NCBI GenBank assembly: GCA_016297895.1
Contig: JAEDFS010000005.1
Location: forward strand, 1 to 64,000
Length of the DNA stretch: 64,000 nucleotides
From: Marvinbryantia sp.
GTDB taxonomy: Bacteria > Bacillota > Clostridia > Lachnospirales > Lachnospiraceae
Reading direction: 5' to 3'
The notes beneath the pieces are model-generated. The model was given only the letters and a program-made list of their open reading frames with translations. It searched no databases and was not told where the DNA came from. Position numbers and translations under genes: made by a program. Below are positions 22,517 through 30,880 of this stretch, in pieces (the stretch's first letter is position 1; each line of letters opens with the position of its first letter).

Positions 22517-25414
22517 ATGGAAGAAAAGAAGAAAAGGAATACCGGCAGTACAGGAAAAACTGCCGGTGCAAAGAGTGCCGGTGCAAAGAGTGCCGGGACA
22601 AAAAAAGCATCGGGTACAGGAAAAAATGATATTCAGGGGAAAAATCAGGTTTCTTCGAAAGCAAAGGGGAGCAGCCGAAGGTCCAGGAGGCAGGAACTGG
22701 ATATTCCGGATATCAAAAGAGAACCCGGAACGCCGGTCTGGGCGGAGATCATGCTCTGGGCCCTGCTGGCGTTCTGTATTATTTTAATGCTGAGCAATTT
22801 CTTTGGAATCGGAGGCACCATTGGCAATTCTGTCAGCGGCGCTTTTTTTGGGATCTTTGGGATCATGGCCCAGTTGGTTCCCTTTCTGCTGTTCTTTGCT
22901 GCAGCGATCCTGGTTGCTAACAGGGGGAATGCAGGTGCCTGGACAAAAGTGGGATCCGGATTTCTGCTGTTTTTATGTGTCTGTGCAGTCTGTGAATTGC
23001 TGAGCAGCGGGAACGATATGACCAGATCCTTTTCTGAAGTATATGAGACGGGAGTGGAGTGGAAAACAGGAGGAGGCATCTCTGGAGCGTTGCTCTGCCG
23101 AATCCTTTGTCCGGTGTTTGGGCTGGCAGGAGCATGGCTCTTTATTTTTGTACTTGGTATCATTGCAGTGATCGTTCTTACCGGGGATTCTATTTTTGAC
23201 CGTCTTACCGGAAAAAACAAAAGATATCGAGGCCGAAGAAGTACGGATTCCCACATGAGAAAGGAAATCCAAGCACTGAAGCGAGAAAAAAAGCAGCTTC
23301 AGCGGCAGCAGAAAATGCAGAATGAAATTGACAGGATGCGTGCACAGAATGAGGAAATTGAACTGGACGTAAGAGAACCCAGACGCAATCGGAAGGTGAC
23401 CGGTGTAAGCTGGGATACTACTTTTGATGCCGGTCTTCCGGTACCGGAAGAGATCCATGAGGTGACTCCGAAGGTACGGACCAATGTCCTTTCATCCGGA
23501 GATGAAAAACAGCCGGAACATGCCGCTTCCGTGGAACCTGTTCAGGAATCGATGGTATCTGAGAACAGAGCCAGGAAGATGGTCGATTCCGTTGCAGATA
23601 AGCCGGATGCAAAACAGATGGATCTGAATTTCACGATCTATCGTGACGGTGTCAGGGAAGAAGTAAGAGAGAAAGTATCATCCGAACCGGCTGTGAAAAA
23701 AATGCCTTCTCTGGCAGAACAGGAAAGAAAAAAGAAAGTTACCATTCCTGAAGAGAAGATACAGAAAGAAAGTATACCGGAAGAACACATATCGGAAGAA
23801 AATATGCCGGAAAATGTGACACCGGAGCAGCATACGGGAAAACAGATCAAAAATCCCAAATCTTCCAGAGAGGAACAGCAGGCGGCAATGGAGGATGTGG
23901 CTTCTGAAATTGCCCAGTCGGATGAAGAAGAAAAACCCGCTTATGTATTTCCTCCTTTAAGCCTGCTTGCCAGACCGCAGAAAGGAATGTCCGGAAATTC
24001 GGACGCAGATGTCCGGGAGACAGCAGTAAAACTTCAGAATACTCTTCATAGTTTTGGAGTAAATGTGACTGTGACCAATGTAAGCTGCGGACCTTCCGTG
24101 ACACGTTATGAACTTCTGCCGGAGCAGGGAGTAAAGGTCAGTCGCATCGTGAACCTTTCCGATGACATCAAGCTGAATCTGGCAGCAGCGGATATCCGTA
24201 TCGAAGCGCCCATCCCGGGGAAACCGGCTGTGGGAATTGAAGTTCCGAATAAGGAAAACAGTGCGGTTCTCTTAAGGGAACTGATTGAATCCGACGAATT
24301 TCAGAATGCAGCCTCCAGCCTTTCCTTTGCGGTTGGAAAGGATATTGCAGGAAAAGTAGTGGTGGCAGATATTGCAAAAATGCCCCATCTTCTGATTGCG
24401 GGTGCTACCGGTTCCGGAAAATCTGTCTGCATCAATACTCTGATCATGAGCATTCTGTACAAGGCAGATCCGCAGGATGTCAAATTGATCATGATCGATC
24501 CTAAGGTGGTGGAATTAAGTGTCTACAACGGAATTCCCCATCTGTTCATTCCGGTTGTCACAGATCCGAAGAAGGCTTCCGGTGCACTGAACTGGGCAGT
24601 GGCAGAGATGACGGAACGTTATCAGAAATTTGCTCAGTACGGTGTTCGGGATCTGAAGGGATATAATGCAAAAGTGGAAGCCATCAAAGACATTGAGGAT
24701 CCGGGGAAACCCAAAAAGCTGCCGCAGATCGTGATCATCGTAGATGAACTGGCAGACCTGATGATGGTTGCTCCCGGAGAAGTGGAGGATGCGATCTGCC
24801 GTCTGGCTCAGCTGGCCCGTGCCTGCGGTATTCACCTGATCATTGCAACCCAGAGACCCTCTGTCAATGTCATTACCGGACTGATCAAGGCAAATATGCC
24901 GTCCCGTATTGCATTTTCCGTATCCAGCGGGGTGGATTCCAGAACCATTATCGATATGAACGGTGCGGAAAAACTTCTTGGAAAAGGAGATATGCTGTTT
25001 TATCCTCAGGGCTATCAGAAGCCGGCCCGTGTTCAGGGTGCTTTTGTGTCTGACAGGGAAGTCAGTGATGTGGTGCAGTTCCTGACCCAGAAAAATGATG
25101 CCGGCAGTTATAGCCGGGAGATGGAAGAACAGATGTCAAAGATCCAGTCTGCGGCATCCGCTTCCATGGGAGCACCCTCATCAGGGGACGAGATCGATTC
25201 CAATTTTGTGGAAGCGGGCAAATTCATTATTGAGAAGGAAAAAGCATCTATCGGTATGCTGCAGAGAGTATTTAAGATCGGATTCAACCGGGCGGCCAGA
25301 ATTATGGATCAGCTTTCAGAGGCCGGTGTAGTGGGTCCGGAGGAAGGTACCAAACCAAGAAAAGTATTGATGACCATGGAAGAATTTGAACAATATATTG
25401 ACGAATTTCTTTAA
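22517..25414 (+). CDS. ftsK: DNA translocase FtsK/SpoIIIE
   Basis: A 965-residue septal DNA pump. The N-terminus is Lys/Ala-rich with a repeated AGAKS unit, followed by four membrane segments (about 70-230), a long Glu/Lys/Pro-rich linker (about 240-480), the RecA-like motor with Walker A GATGSGKS at residues 629-636 and Walker B IVIIVDELADLMM, and the winged-helix gamma domain at the C-terminus (GMLQRVFKIGFNRAARIMDQL). It moves chromosomes through the division or sporulation septum. ATG 22517 is chosen because AGGGGAG lies 6 nt upstream; an in-frame ATG at 22496 has no such site. The nfn promoter overlaps its last codons. Confidence 0.95.
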   Translation: MEEKKKRNTGSTGKTAGAKSAGAKSAGTKKASGTGKNDIQGKNQVSSKAKGSSRRSRRQELDIPDIKREPGTPVWAEIMLWALLAFCIILMLSNFFGIGGTIGNSVSGAFFGIFGIMAQLVPFLLFFAAAILVANRGNAGAWTKVGSGFLLFLCVCAVCELLSSGNDMTRSFSEVYETGVEWKTGGGISGALLCRILCPVFGLAGAWLFIFVLGIIAVIVLTGDSIFDRLTGKNKRYRGRRSTDSHMRKEIQALKREKKQLQRQQKMQNEIDRMRAQNEEIELDVREPRRNRKVTGVSWDTTFDAGLPVPEEIHEVTPKVRTNVLSSGDEKQPEHAASVEPVQESMVSENRARKMVDSVADKPDAKQMDLNFTIYRDGVREEVREKVSSEPAVKKMPSLAEQERKKKVTIPEEKIQKESIPEEHISEENMPENVTPEQHTGKQIKNPKSSREEQQAAMEDVASEIAQSDEEEKPAYVFPPLSLLARPQKGMSGNSDADVRETAVKLQNTLHSFGVNVTVTNVSCGPSVTRYELLPEQGVKVSRIVNLSDDIKLNLAAADIRIEAPIPGKPAVGIEVPNKENSAVLLRELIESDEFQNAASSLSFAVGKDIAGKVVVADIAKMPHLLIAGATGSGKSVCINTLIMSILYKADPQDVKLIMIDPKVVELSVYNGIPHLFIPVVTDPKKASGALNWAVAEMTERYQKFAQYGVRDLKGYNAKVEAIKDIEDPGKPKKLPQIVIIVDELADLMMVAPGEVEDAICRLAQLARACGIHLIIATQRPSVNVITGLIKANMPSRIAFSVSSGVDSRTIIDMNGAEKLLGKGDMLFYPQGYQKPARVQGAFVSDREVSDVVQFLTQKNDAGSYSREMEEQMSKIQSAASASMGAPSSGDEIDSNFVEAGKFIIEKEKASIGMLQRVFKIGFNRAARIMDQLSEAGVVGPEEGTKPRKVLMTMEEFEQYIDEFL
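22561..22605 (+). repeat. 15-bp tandem repeat in ftsK
   Basis: TGCCGGTGCAAAGAG occurs twice exactly (22561-22575, 22576-22590) followed by a degenerate third copy. Each unit encodes five residues, so copy change would keep frame and only alter the basic N-terminal tail. Confidence 0.85.
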
Positions 25415-25426
25415 ATGAAGTATATT
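25398..25426 (+). promoter_or_regulatory. nfnAB promoter
   Basis: TTGACG (25398-25403), inside the end of ftsK, and TATATT (25421-25426) are spaced by 17 nt. The nfnA start is 60 bp downstream. Confidence 0.65.
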
Positions 25427-25485
25427 TTAGGATGAATATTTGTTTATATCTAATTGGACATATGAACTTATAGGAGGAAAAGTAT

Positions 25486-26379
25486 ATGTACAAGATTTTA
25501 AAAGCGGGGAAACTTGCCGGCAATATCTACGAAATGGTCGTAGAAGCCCCGAGAGTAGCAAAACATTGTCTGCCGGGCCAGTTTATCATCGTAAAGATGG
25601 ATGAAGTCGGAGAAAGAATCCCCCTGACCATCTGCGATTATGACAGAGAAGCAGGAACGATCACCATTGTGTTCCAGCCGATCGGTGCATCCACTGAGAA
25701 GTTTACGAAGCTGCAGGCGGGAGATTCCTTCCGTGATTTCGTTGGACCTCTGGGAAGACCTTCTGAACTTTGCGAAGAGGAAAGCCTGGAAGAGACAAAG
25801 AAGAAAAAACTTCTCTTTGTTGCAGGCGGTGTTGGTACAGCTCCGGTATATCCTCAGGTAAAATGGCTGCATGAGCATGGAATCGATGCAGATGTGATCA
25901 TCGGTGCAAAGACAAAAGATCTTGTTATTCTGGAAGATAAATTCAAGGCAGTATGCGGAAACCTCTATATTACCACAGATGACGGCTCTTATGGAAGAAG
26001 CGGTATGGTTACGAAAGTAATCGATGATCTGATCAATGAAGAAGGAAAAACATATGATCACTGTGTGGCAATCGGTCCCATGATCATGATGAAATTCTGC
26101 TGCCTGACCACAAAGAAACATAATCTTCCGACCATCGTCAGCATGAACCCCATCATGGTGGATGGAACGGGTATGTGCGGTGCATGCCGTGTTATGGTAG
26201 GAGATGAAGTGAAGTTTGCCTGTGTAGACGGACCGGAATTTGACGGACATAAGATTGATTTTGATGCAGCCATGAAGAGACAGGCTATGTATAAGACAGA
26301 AGAAGGCCGTGCGCTGTTAAAGCTGCGTGAAGGAGATACGCATCACGGCGGATGCGGAAATTGCGGAGGTGACAAATAA
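25486..26379 (+). CDS. nfnA: NADH-dependent ferredoxin:NADP+ oxidoreductase, subunit A (NfnA)
   Basis: A 297-residue ferredoxin-NADP reductase-type subunit with an FAD domain (IPLTICDYDREAGTITIVFQ), a nucleotide-binding stretch (LLFVAGGVGTAPVYPQ) and a C-terminal [2Fe-2S] site with cysteines in GTGMCGACRV and FACVDGPEF. With NfnB it couples NADH and ferredoxin to NADP+ by flavin-based bifurcation. The same fold serves as dihydroorotate dehydrogenase electron-transfer subunit, but the direct overlap (TAATG) with an NfnB gene supports Nfn. Tail GGCGNCGGDK is Gly/Cys rich. Confidence 0.92.
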   Translation: MYKILKAGKLAGNIYEMVVEAPRVAKHCLPGQFIIVKMDEVGERIPLTICDYDREAGTITIVFQPIGASTEKFTKLQAGDSFRDFVGPLGRPSELCEEESLEETKKKKLLFVAGGVGTAPVYPQVKWLHEHGIDADVIIGAKTKDLVILEDKFKAVCGNLYITTDDGSYGRSGMVTKVIDDLINEEGKTYDHCVAIGPMIMMKFCCLTTKKHNLPTIVSMNPIMVDGTGMCGACRVMVGDEVKFACVDGPEFDGHKIDFDAAMKRQAMYKTEEGRALLKLREGDTHHGGCGNCGGDK

Positions 26380-27767
26380 TGGCTGATGTATTAAAGAAAG
26401 TTCCTGTAAGAGAGCAGGCACCAAAGGTAAGAGCGACAAACTTTGATGAGGTTTGCCTTGGATATAATAAAGAAGAGGCAATGGAAGAAGCTTCCCGCTG
26501 CATTAACTGTAAAAATGCAAAATGTGTGACCGGATGTCCGGTAAATATTAACATTCCGGGATTTATTCATGAAGTAAAAGAAGGCAATTTTGAAGAAGCA
26601 TACAAGATCATTTCCGAATCTTCCGCACTTCCCGCAATCTGCGGACGAGTATGTCCTCAGGAGAGCCAGTGTGAAGGAAAATGTATCCGCGGTATCAAGG
26701 GGGAGGCAATCTCCATTGGTAAGCTGGAAAGATTTGTAGCCGACTGGGCAAGAGAGAACGGAATCAAACCGACTGCTCCCGCAGAGAAAAACGGCAAAAA
26801 GGTAGCTGTGATCGGTTCCGGTCCTTCCGGTCTGACCTGTGCTGGAGACCTGGCAAAGCTTGGTTATGATGTAACCATCTTTGAAGCACTCCATGAGGCA
26901 GGCGGAGTATTGGTATATGGTATTCCTGAATTCCGACTCCCGAAGCTGGATGTTGTTGCTAAAGAAGTAGAGAATGTAAAATCTCTCGGCGTAAAGATTG
27001 AGACCAACGTCATCATCGGACGTTCCATTACCATTGATGAACTGATGGATGAGGAAGGCTTTGAAGCCGTATTTATCGGTTCCGGTGCAGGACTTCCCAT
27101 GTTCATGGGTATTCCGGGCGAAACAGCCAAGGGAGTATTCTCTGCAAATGAGTATCTGACAAGAAATAACCTGATGAAGGCATTCCGTGAGGATTATGAT
27201 ACACCGATTGTAAAAGGCAAGAAAGTTGCAGTGGTAGGCGGCGGAAACGTAGCGATGGATGCTGCCAGAACGGCTCTTCGTCTCGGTGCAGAGGTTCATA
27301 TCGTATATCGTCGTAGTGAAGCAGAGCTTCCTGCCCGTGTGGAAGAAGTGCATCACGCAAAAGAAGAAGGCGTGATCTTTGATCTGCTGACCAATCCGAA
27401 AGAGATCCTTGTGGATGAAAACGATGCAGTAGCAGGAATGAAATGTGTTCGCATGGAACTGGGCGAGCCGGATGCTTCCGGAAGAAGACGTCCTGTAGAA
27501 GTTCCGGGATCTGAGTTTACACTGGATGTAGATACTGTGATCATGTCTCTTGGTACTTCTCCGAACCCGCTGATCTCCTCCACCACCATCGGTCTGGATA
27601 TCAACAAGAGAAAATGTATCATTGCAGACGAAGAGACAGGAAAAACTTCAAAAGACGGTGTATATGCCGGCGGTGATGCAGTGACAGGAGCGGCTACCGT
27701 TATCCTGGCTATGGGCGCAGGAAAAGCAGCTGCTAAGGGAATTCATGAATTCCTCAGCAATAAATAA
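26379..27767 (+). CDS. nfnB: NADH-dependent ferredoxin:NADP+ oxidoreductase, subunit B (NfnB; GltD-like)
   Basis: A 462-residue flavoprotein of the glutamate-synthase small-subunit family. N-terminal [4Fe-4S] ligands are Cys41, 44, 49 and 53 (CINCKNAKCVTGCP) plus CGRVCPQESQCEGKC; an FAD site (VIGSGPSGLTCAGDLA) and an NADPH site (VAVVGGGNVAMDAARTALRLGA) follow. As NfnB it holds the bifurcating FAD. The annotation as NADPH-dependent glutamate synthase subunit is common for this family but there is no large GOGAT subunit nearby. Confidence 0.92.
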   Translation: MADVLKKVPVREQAPKVRATNFDEVCLGYNKEEAMEEASRCINCKNAKCVTGCPVNINIPGFIHEVKEGNFEEAYKIISESSALPAICGRVCPQESQCEGKCIRGIKGEAISIGKLERFVADWARENGIKPTAPAEKNGKKVAVIGSGPSGLTCAGDLAKLGYDVTIFEALHEAGGVLVYGIPEFRLPKLDVVAKEVENVKSLGVKIETNVIIGRSITIDELMDEEGFEAVFIGSGAGLPMFMGIPGETAKGVFSANEYLTRNNLMKAFREDYDTPIVKGKKVAVVGGGNVAMDAARTALRLGAEVHIVYRRSEAELPARVEEVHHAKEEGVIFDLLTNPKEILVDENDAVAGMKCVRMELGEPDASGRRRPVEVPGSEFTLDVDTVIMSLGTSPNPLISSTTIGLDINKRKCIIADEETGKTSKDGVYAGGDAVTGAATVILAMGAGKAAAKGIHEFLSNK

Positions 27768-27803
27768 GCAACATCTGGCAACGCTGAGTTTTAAAAATGA
27801 GAA

Positions 27804-27831
27804 AAAGGAGATATCTTCGGGTATCTCCTTT
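27804..27831 (+). other. UUCG-capped hairpin after nfnB
   Basis: AAAGGAGATATC (27804-27815) pairs with GGTATCTCCTTT (27820-27831), with one G-U pair, around a C(UUCG)G tetraloop. Only a weak U-stretch (TTTCTT) follows. It may be a leaky terminator or mRNA-stabilising hairpin between nfnB and the Dabb gene. Confidence 0.6.
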
Positions 27832-27861
27832 CTTAAAAAGCAGAAAAGGAGAATTGCAAGA

Positions 27862-28161
27862 ATGGTTAAGCATATTGTAATGTGGAATTTTGTGGAACAG
27901 CTGACAGAAGAGGAAAGAAAAGAAGCAGGCGCAAAGATGAAAGAAATCCTGGAGCCCTTAAAAGATCAGATTCCTGGGGTAGTGTCTTTAAAAGTACAGA
28001 TGAACGAGCTTCCATCCAGCAATCGTGATGTGGCACTGATCGGAGAATACGAGTCCGTGGAGGCGTTAAACGGTTATGCGGTACACCCTCTTCATGTGGA
28101 AGCGGGAAAATATGTAAGATCCGTGACCTGCAACCGTGCATGCATCGATTATGAGATGTAA
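27862..28161 (+). CDS. Dabb-domain (stress-responsive A/B barrel) protein
   Basis: A 99-residue single-domain dimeric alpha-beta barrel protein: [53 protein letters not shown]. The HPxH stretch and the first His-containing strand are typical. Members include stress proteins and small cyclases; no specific reaction can be assigned. ATG 27862 is preceded by AAGGAG at a somewhat long distance. It is 2 nt before rlmH. Confidence 0.85.
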   Translation: MVKHIVMWNFVEQLTEEERKEAGAKMKEILEPLKDQIPGVVSLKVQMNELPSSNRDVALIGEYESVEALNGYAVHPLHVEAGKYVRSVTCNRACIDYEM

Positions 28162-28163
28162 CC

Positions 28164-28643
28164 ATGAAGATCACATTGGTGACAGTCGGAAAGATCAAAG
28201 AAAAATACTTCACAGATGCGATACGAGAGTACAGCAAGCGTCTCTCCAGATACTGTAAACTGGAGCTGATCGAAGTGACGGATGAAAAGACGCCGGATGG
28301 CGCCGGGGAGGCTCTGGAACGACAGATCAAAGAGAAAGAGGGAGAGCGGATCCTGAGATCTGTAAGGGATGGAAGCTATGTGATCGTTCTTGCTATCGAA
28401 GGGAAGAGAATGAGTTCGGAAAAGCTCTCAGAGTTTATTGGGGATCTGGGCGTGAGAGGTGAAAGTGATCTTACTTTTATCATCGGAGGATCTCTCGGGC
28501 TGGATCCCAGGGTTCTGAAGCGTGCAGATTTTCTTCTGAGTTTTTCTGATATGACCTTTCCCCACCAGCTTATGCGTGTGATTCTGCTTGAACAGATCTA
28601 CCGAAGCTTCCGGATTCTGCAGAACGAACCCTATCACAAGTAA
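28164..28643 (+). CDS. rlmH: 23S rRNA (pseudouridine1915-N3)-methyltransferase RlmH
   Basis: A 159-residue SPOUT methyltransferase with the usual features: [30 protein letters not shown] forming the SAM knot, and the C-terminal [22 protein letters not shown] and NEPYHK. It methylates pseudouridine 1915 in helix 69 of 23S rRNA. Length and C-terminus are standard. A putative 27-codon small gene with a strong ribosome binding site begins right behind it. Confidence 0.96.
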   Translation: MKITLVTVGKIKEKYFTDAIREYSKRLSRYCKLELIEVTDEKTPDGAGEALERQIKEKEGERILRSVRDGSYVIVLAIEGKRMSSEKLSEFIGDLGVRGESDLTFIIGGSLGLDPRVLKRADFLLSFSDMTFPHQLMRVILLEQIYRSFRILQNEPYHK

Positions 28644-28657
28644 AGGAGGATGAACTG

Positions 28658-28741
28658 GTGCGCTTTTTGAGCAGCACCGGTTTTAACTGTCCGTATTATC
28701 ATCTGGATGATGAATATCTGATTGTCAGGAAACAAATGTAA
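28658..28741 (+). CDS. Candidate small protein (27 aa) downstream of rlmH
   Basis: A GTG at 28658 lies 8 nt after a perfect AAAGGAGG (28642-28649) that begins at the rlmH stop codon. The frame runs 27 residues, starting MRFLSSTGFNCPYYHL and ending in VRKQM, and is rich in Tyr, Asp and Leu. No family is recognised. It could be a true small protein translated with rlmH, or the remnant of a longer gene. The last codon and stop overlap the first half-site of the palindromes before the DUF2284 gene. Confidence 0.45.
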   Translation: MRFLSSTGFNCPYYHLDDEYLIVRKQM

Positions 28742-28768
28742 AATATTTACATAAATTTATTATGTAAA
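28736..28768 (+). promoter_or_regulatory. Palindromic operator-like array before DUF2284 gene
   Basis: Three alternating half-sites: ATGTAAA (28736-28742), TTTACAT (28746-28752), ATGTAAA (28762-28768). The last two extend to a perfect 9-bp inverted repeat, TTTACATAA/TTATGTAAA. A possible promoter (TTGTCA 28722-28727, TATTTA 28744-28749) is overlapped, and the gene starts 12 nt downstream. Confidence 0.5.
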
Positions 28769-28780
28769 GAGAGGAAAAGA

Positions 28781-29320
28781 ATGTTTGAAATTGATCAGTG
28801 GATCGTTGATTATCCGGTCTGTCAATATAAGATCGTGGGATCGGAAGAGGTCGTTTTTTCGGAAAGAGTAAGACACATCTGTAAGACGGAATGTGAGCGT
28901 TACGGGAAATCCTGGTCCTGCCCGCCTGCAGTGGGAGATGTGGAAGAGTGTAAAAAGAGGTGCAGAAAATATCGCTATGCCTTTGTATTTACCACGATGG
29001 CAGAGGTAACCGATGCTTCTATCCTGTCAGAGACTCTGTCTACCAGGGCACAGCATGAGCAGGTGACCCGTGAAATCTGCGAAAATCTCAGAAAAAGAGG
29101 GGCAGACTGCCTGCCGCTTTCCGTTGAATCCTGTCAGATCTGTGAAAAATGTGCCTATCCGGACCCCTGTCGTTTCCCCGGAAAAGCCATTCCCTGCGTG
29201 GAGAGCTACGGCATTCTTGTTACGGAACTGGCAAAAATCTGCGGGATCGATTTTTATTATGACAATCAGACGGTCACCTGGTTTGGCTTGATCTTTTTTG
29301 ATGAGAATCGTATGTTCTGA
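28781..29320 (+). CDS. DUF2284 family metal-binding protein
   Basis: A 179-residue cysteine-rich protein. Cysteines occur in CKTECERYGKSWSCPPAVGD at residues 31-50, CKKRCRKY, and CQICEKCAYPDPCRFPGKAIPCVESYG, the DUF2284 pattern, thought to bind a metal or Fe-S cluster. No enzyme activity is established. It stands alone, behind an operator-like palindrome and ahead of the yqfC promoter, so it is probably a single-gene unit with its own regulator. Confidence 0.85.
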   Translation: MFEIDQWIVDYPVCQYKIVGSEEVVFSERVRHICKTECERYGKSWSCPPAVGDVEECKKRCRKYRYAFVFTTMAEVTDASILSETLSTRAQHEQVTREICENLRKRGADCLPLSVESCQICEKCAYPDPCRFPGKAIPCVESYGILVTELAKICGIDFYYDNQTVTWFGLIFFDENRMF

Positions 29321-29338
29321 CGGGTGCTGACATATAGT
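29310..29338 (+). promoter_or_regulatory. Sigma-E-like sporulation promoter of yqfC-yqfD
   Basis: GTATGTT (29310-29316) and CATATAGT (29331-29338), spaced by 14 nt, resemble the mother-cell sigma-E boxes (GHATATT, CATACAHT) in 6 of 7 and 6 of 8 positions. In Bacillus yqfCD belong to that regulon, so the match is expected. Confidence 0.55.
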
Positions 29339-29359
29339 AAATAATAAAGCCTGGAAATA

Positions 29360-29638
29360 GTGAATCTGTCGATGAAATTACCTGTTTTTCAAAATATGGC
29401 TTCCGCTATGGAGATCCCCGAGGATCTGGCAAAGAAAGCTGCGTTGGTGGAAATGACCGGGCAGAATGTAATGAGGATCGAAAATTATCTTGGAATCATT
29501 GAGTATTCAGATGTACGCCTGCTGCTCCAGTGCAGTCAGTGCCGTATGGAGGTGACGGGCAGGGATCTGTATATTGAATGCTATACCAGAGAAGAACTTT
29601 GCCTGAAAGGATGGATCGAACAGGTGCACTATTTCTGA
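29360..29638 (+). CDS. yqfC: Sporulation protein YqfC
   Basis: A 92-residue YabP/YqfC family protein. The core MTGQNVMRIENYLGIIEYSDVRLLLQCSQCRMEVTGRDL matches the family (ENY.GI..Y....I......G.L.I). It is made in the mother cell during sporulation; its exact role is unknown. GTG 29360 or ATG 29372 may be the start; neither has a strong ribosome binding site. It precedes yqfD in the standard order. Confidence 0.88.
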   Translation: MNLSMKLPVFQNMASAMEIPEDLAKKAALVEMTGQNVMRIENYLGIIEYSDVRLLLQCSQCRMEVTGRDLYIECYTREELCLKGWIEQVHYF

Positions 29639-29653
29639 CAGGAGGGAAATATT

Positions 29654-30880
29654 CTGATCGGACGTCTTCTTTTGCTCGCAAAAGGATATGTGCGGATCCA
29701 TATATGCGGCGGAGCCTATGAGCGGTTTTTGAATCTCTGTGCGAACCATCGGATCACACTTTGGGAGATTCGGACTGTTGGGAAAGGTTATGAAATGAAT
29801 CTGGCTTTGAAGGATTTTTATCGTCTGAAGCCTCTGGCCAGAAAATGCCGTACCCGAATAAGGATCCGCAGAAAATATGGACTGCCTTTTTTTCTGAACC
29901 GTCACAGAAAGCGAAAAGTCTTTGTACTTGGAATCTGCTGCTGCGGTTTTTTTATTTTTCTTTTATCCTGTTTTATCTGGAATATTCAGATCGAAGGAAA
30001 TCAGGAAGTGACAAGAGCGGATTTTATGGAATATCTGACAGAGCAGCATGCGGATTACGGAACATGGAAAAATGATATTGACTGTAAAAAGATGGCGTCT
30101 GATATTCGAAAAAGATTTCCTGAGGTCACCTGGGTGTCTGTGAAGATCAGAGGAACCAGTCTGATCATAGATGTGCAGGAAAACACAGATACACAGCTTT
30201 ATGAGGGAAGAGATTATCCGGACAGTGATCTGGTCAGTGAATTTGACGGAGAAATCGTAGAAATGATCACCAGAAGCGGTACACCGATGGTAAAAAAAGG
30301 AGATCCGGTGGAAGCAGGGCAGATACTGGTTCGGGGACGTATGGAGATCACCAATGACTCGGATGAAGTAGTAGCCTGTAAATACTGTGCTGCTGATGCA
30401 GATATCTATATCAGGACAGAGATACCTTATCGGGATGAATTTGACCGGGCATATGAAAAAATTTCCTACACCGGAAAAAGTCGTTTTGGAGGGTATGTTA
30501 CCATTTTGGGAAAAACCTTTGGTATCGAGCCGCCGGTCGTGTATCTGGGGCAGTATGATCTTCTGGAACGGGTGTACCCCTTCCGGATCCGGGAGGATTT
30601 TTATCTTCCTCTGTCTTTTTCTCTGGTTACAGCAAGAGAATATAGTCAGGAACTGTTTCTTTATACAGAAGAAGAAGCAAAAAAGCTGGCAGAATCAAGA
30701 TTACATAAATTTCTAACAGAAAATGAAGAAAAAGGGGTTCAAATATTTGAAAAAAATGTTAAAATAACGATAAGTGCGACTTCCTGCCTTGCAGAAGGTA
30801 AGATTACCGTGGTTCAAAAAGCCGGCAGGAGAGTGGACACTGAGTATTTGGAATTGCAGCAGGAGAGAAATGCTTCATGA
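29654..30880 (+). CDS. yqfD: Sporulation protein YqfD, probable non-ATG start
   Basis: A protein of about 408 residues with an N-terminal region (LAKGYVRIHICGGAYERFLN), a membrane segment (about residues 90-112), and a large extracytoplasmic part with IEGNQEVTRADF, as in YqfD, a mother-cell sporulation membrane protein. A perfect AGGAGGG (29640-29646) is followed by ATT 29651, CTG 29654 and ATC 29657 in frame; the first conventional start, TTG 29672, lies 25 nt away. CTG 29654 at 7 nt spacing is therefore proposed. It overlaps phoH by 4 nt (ATGA). Confidence 0.88.
   Translation: MIGRLLLLAKGYVRIHICGGAYERFLNLCANHRITLWEIRTVGKGYEMNLALKDFYRLKPLARKCRTRIRIRRKYGLPFFLNRHRKRKVFVLGICCCGFFIFLLSCFIWNIQIEGNQEVTRADFMEYLTEQHADYGTWKNDIDCKKMASDIRKRFPEVTWVSVKIRGTSLIIDVQENTDTQLYEGRDYPDSDLVSEFDGEIVEMITRSGTPMVKKGDPVEAGQILVRGRMEITNDSDEVVACKYCAADADIYIRTEIPYRDEFDRAYEKISYTGKSRFGGYVTILGKTFGIEPPVVYLGQYDLLERVYPFRIREDFYLPLSFSLVTAREYSQELFLYTEEEAKKLAESRLHKFLTENEEKGVQIFEKNVKITISATSCLAEGKITVVQKAGRRVDTEYLELQQERNAS

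Noticed and set aside
25486..26379. Dihydroorotate dehydrogenase electron-transfer subunit (PyrK)
   Set aside because: The fold is shared, but no pyrD is adjacent and the gene overlaps an NfnB-type gene, so NfnA fits better.
26379..27767. Glutamate synthase small subunit (GltD) in ammonia assimilation
   Set aside because: No large GOGAT subunit is nearby and the partner is NfnA-like; transhydrogenase is the better call.
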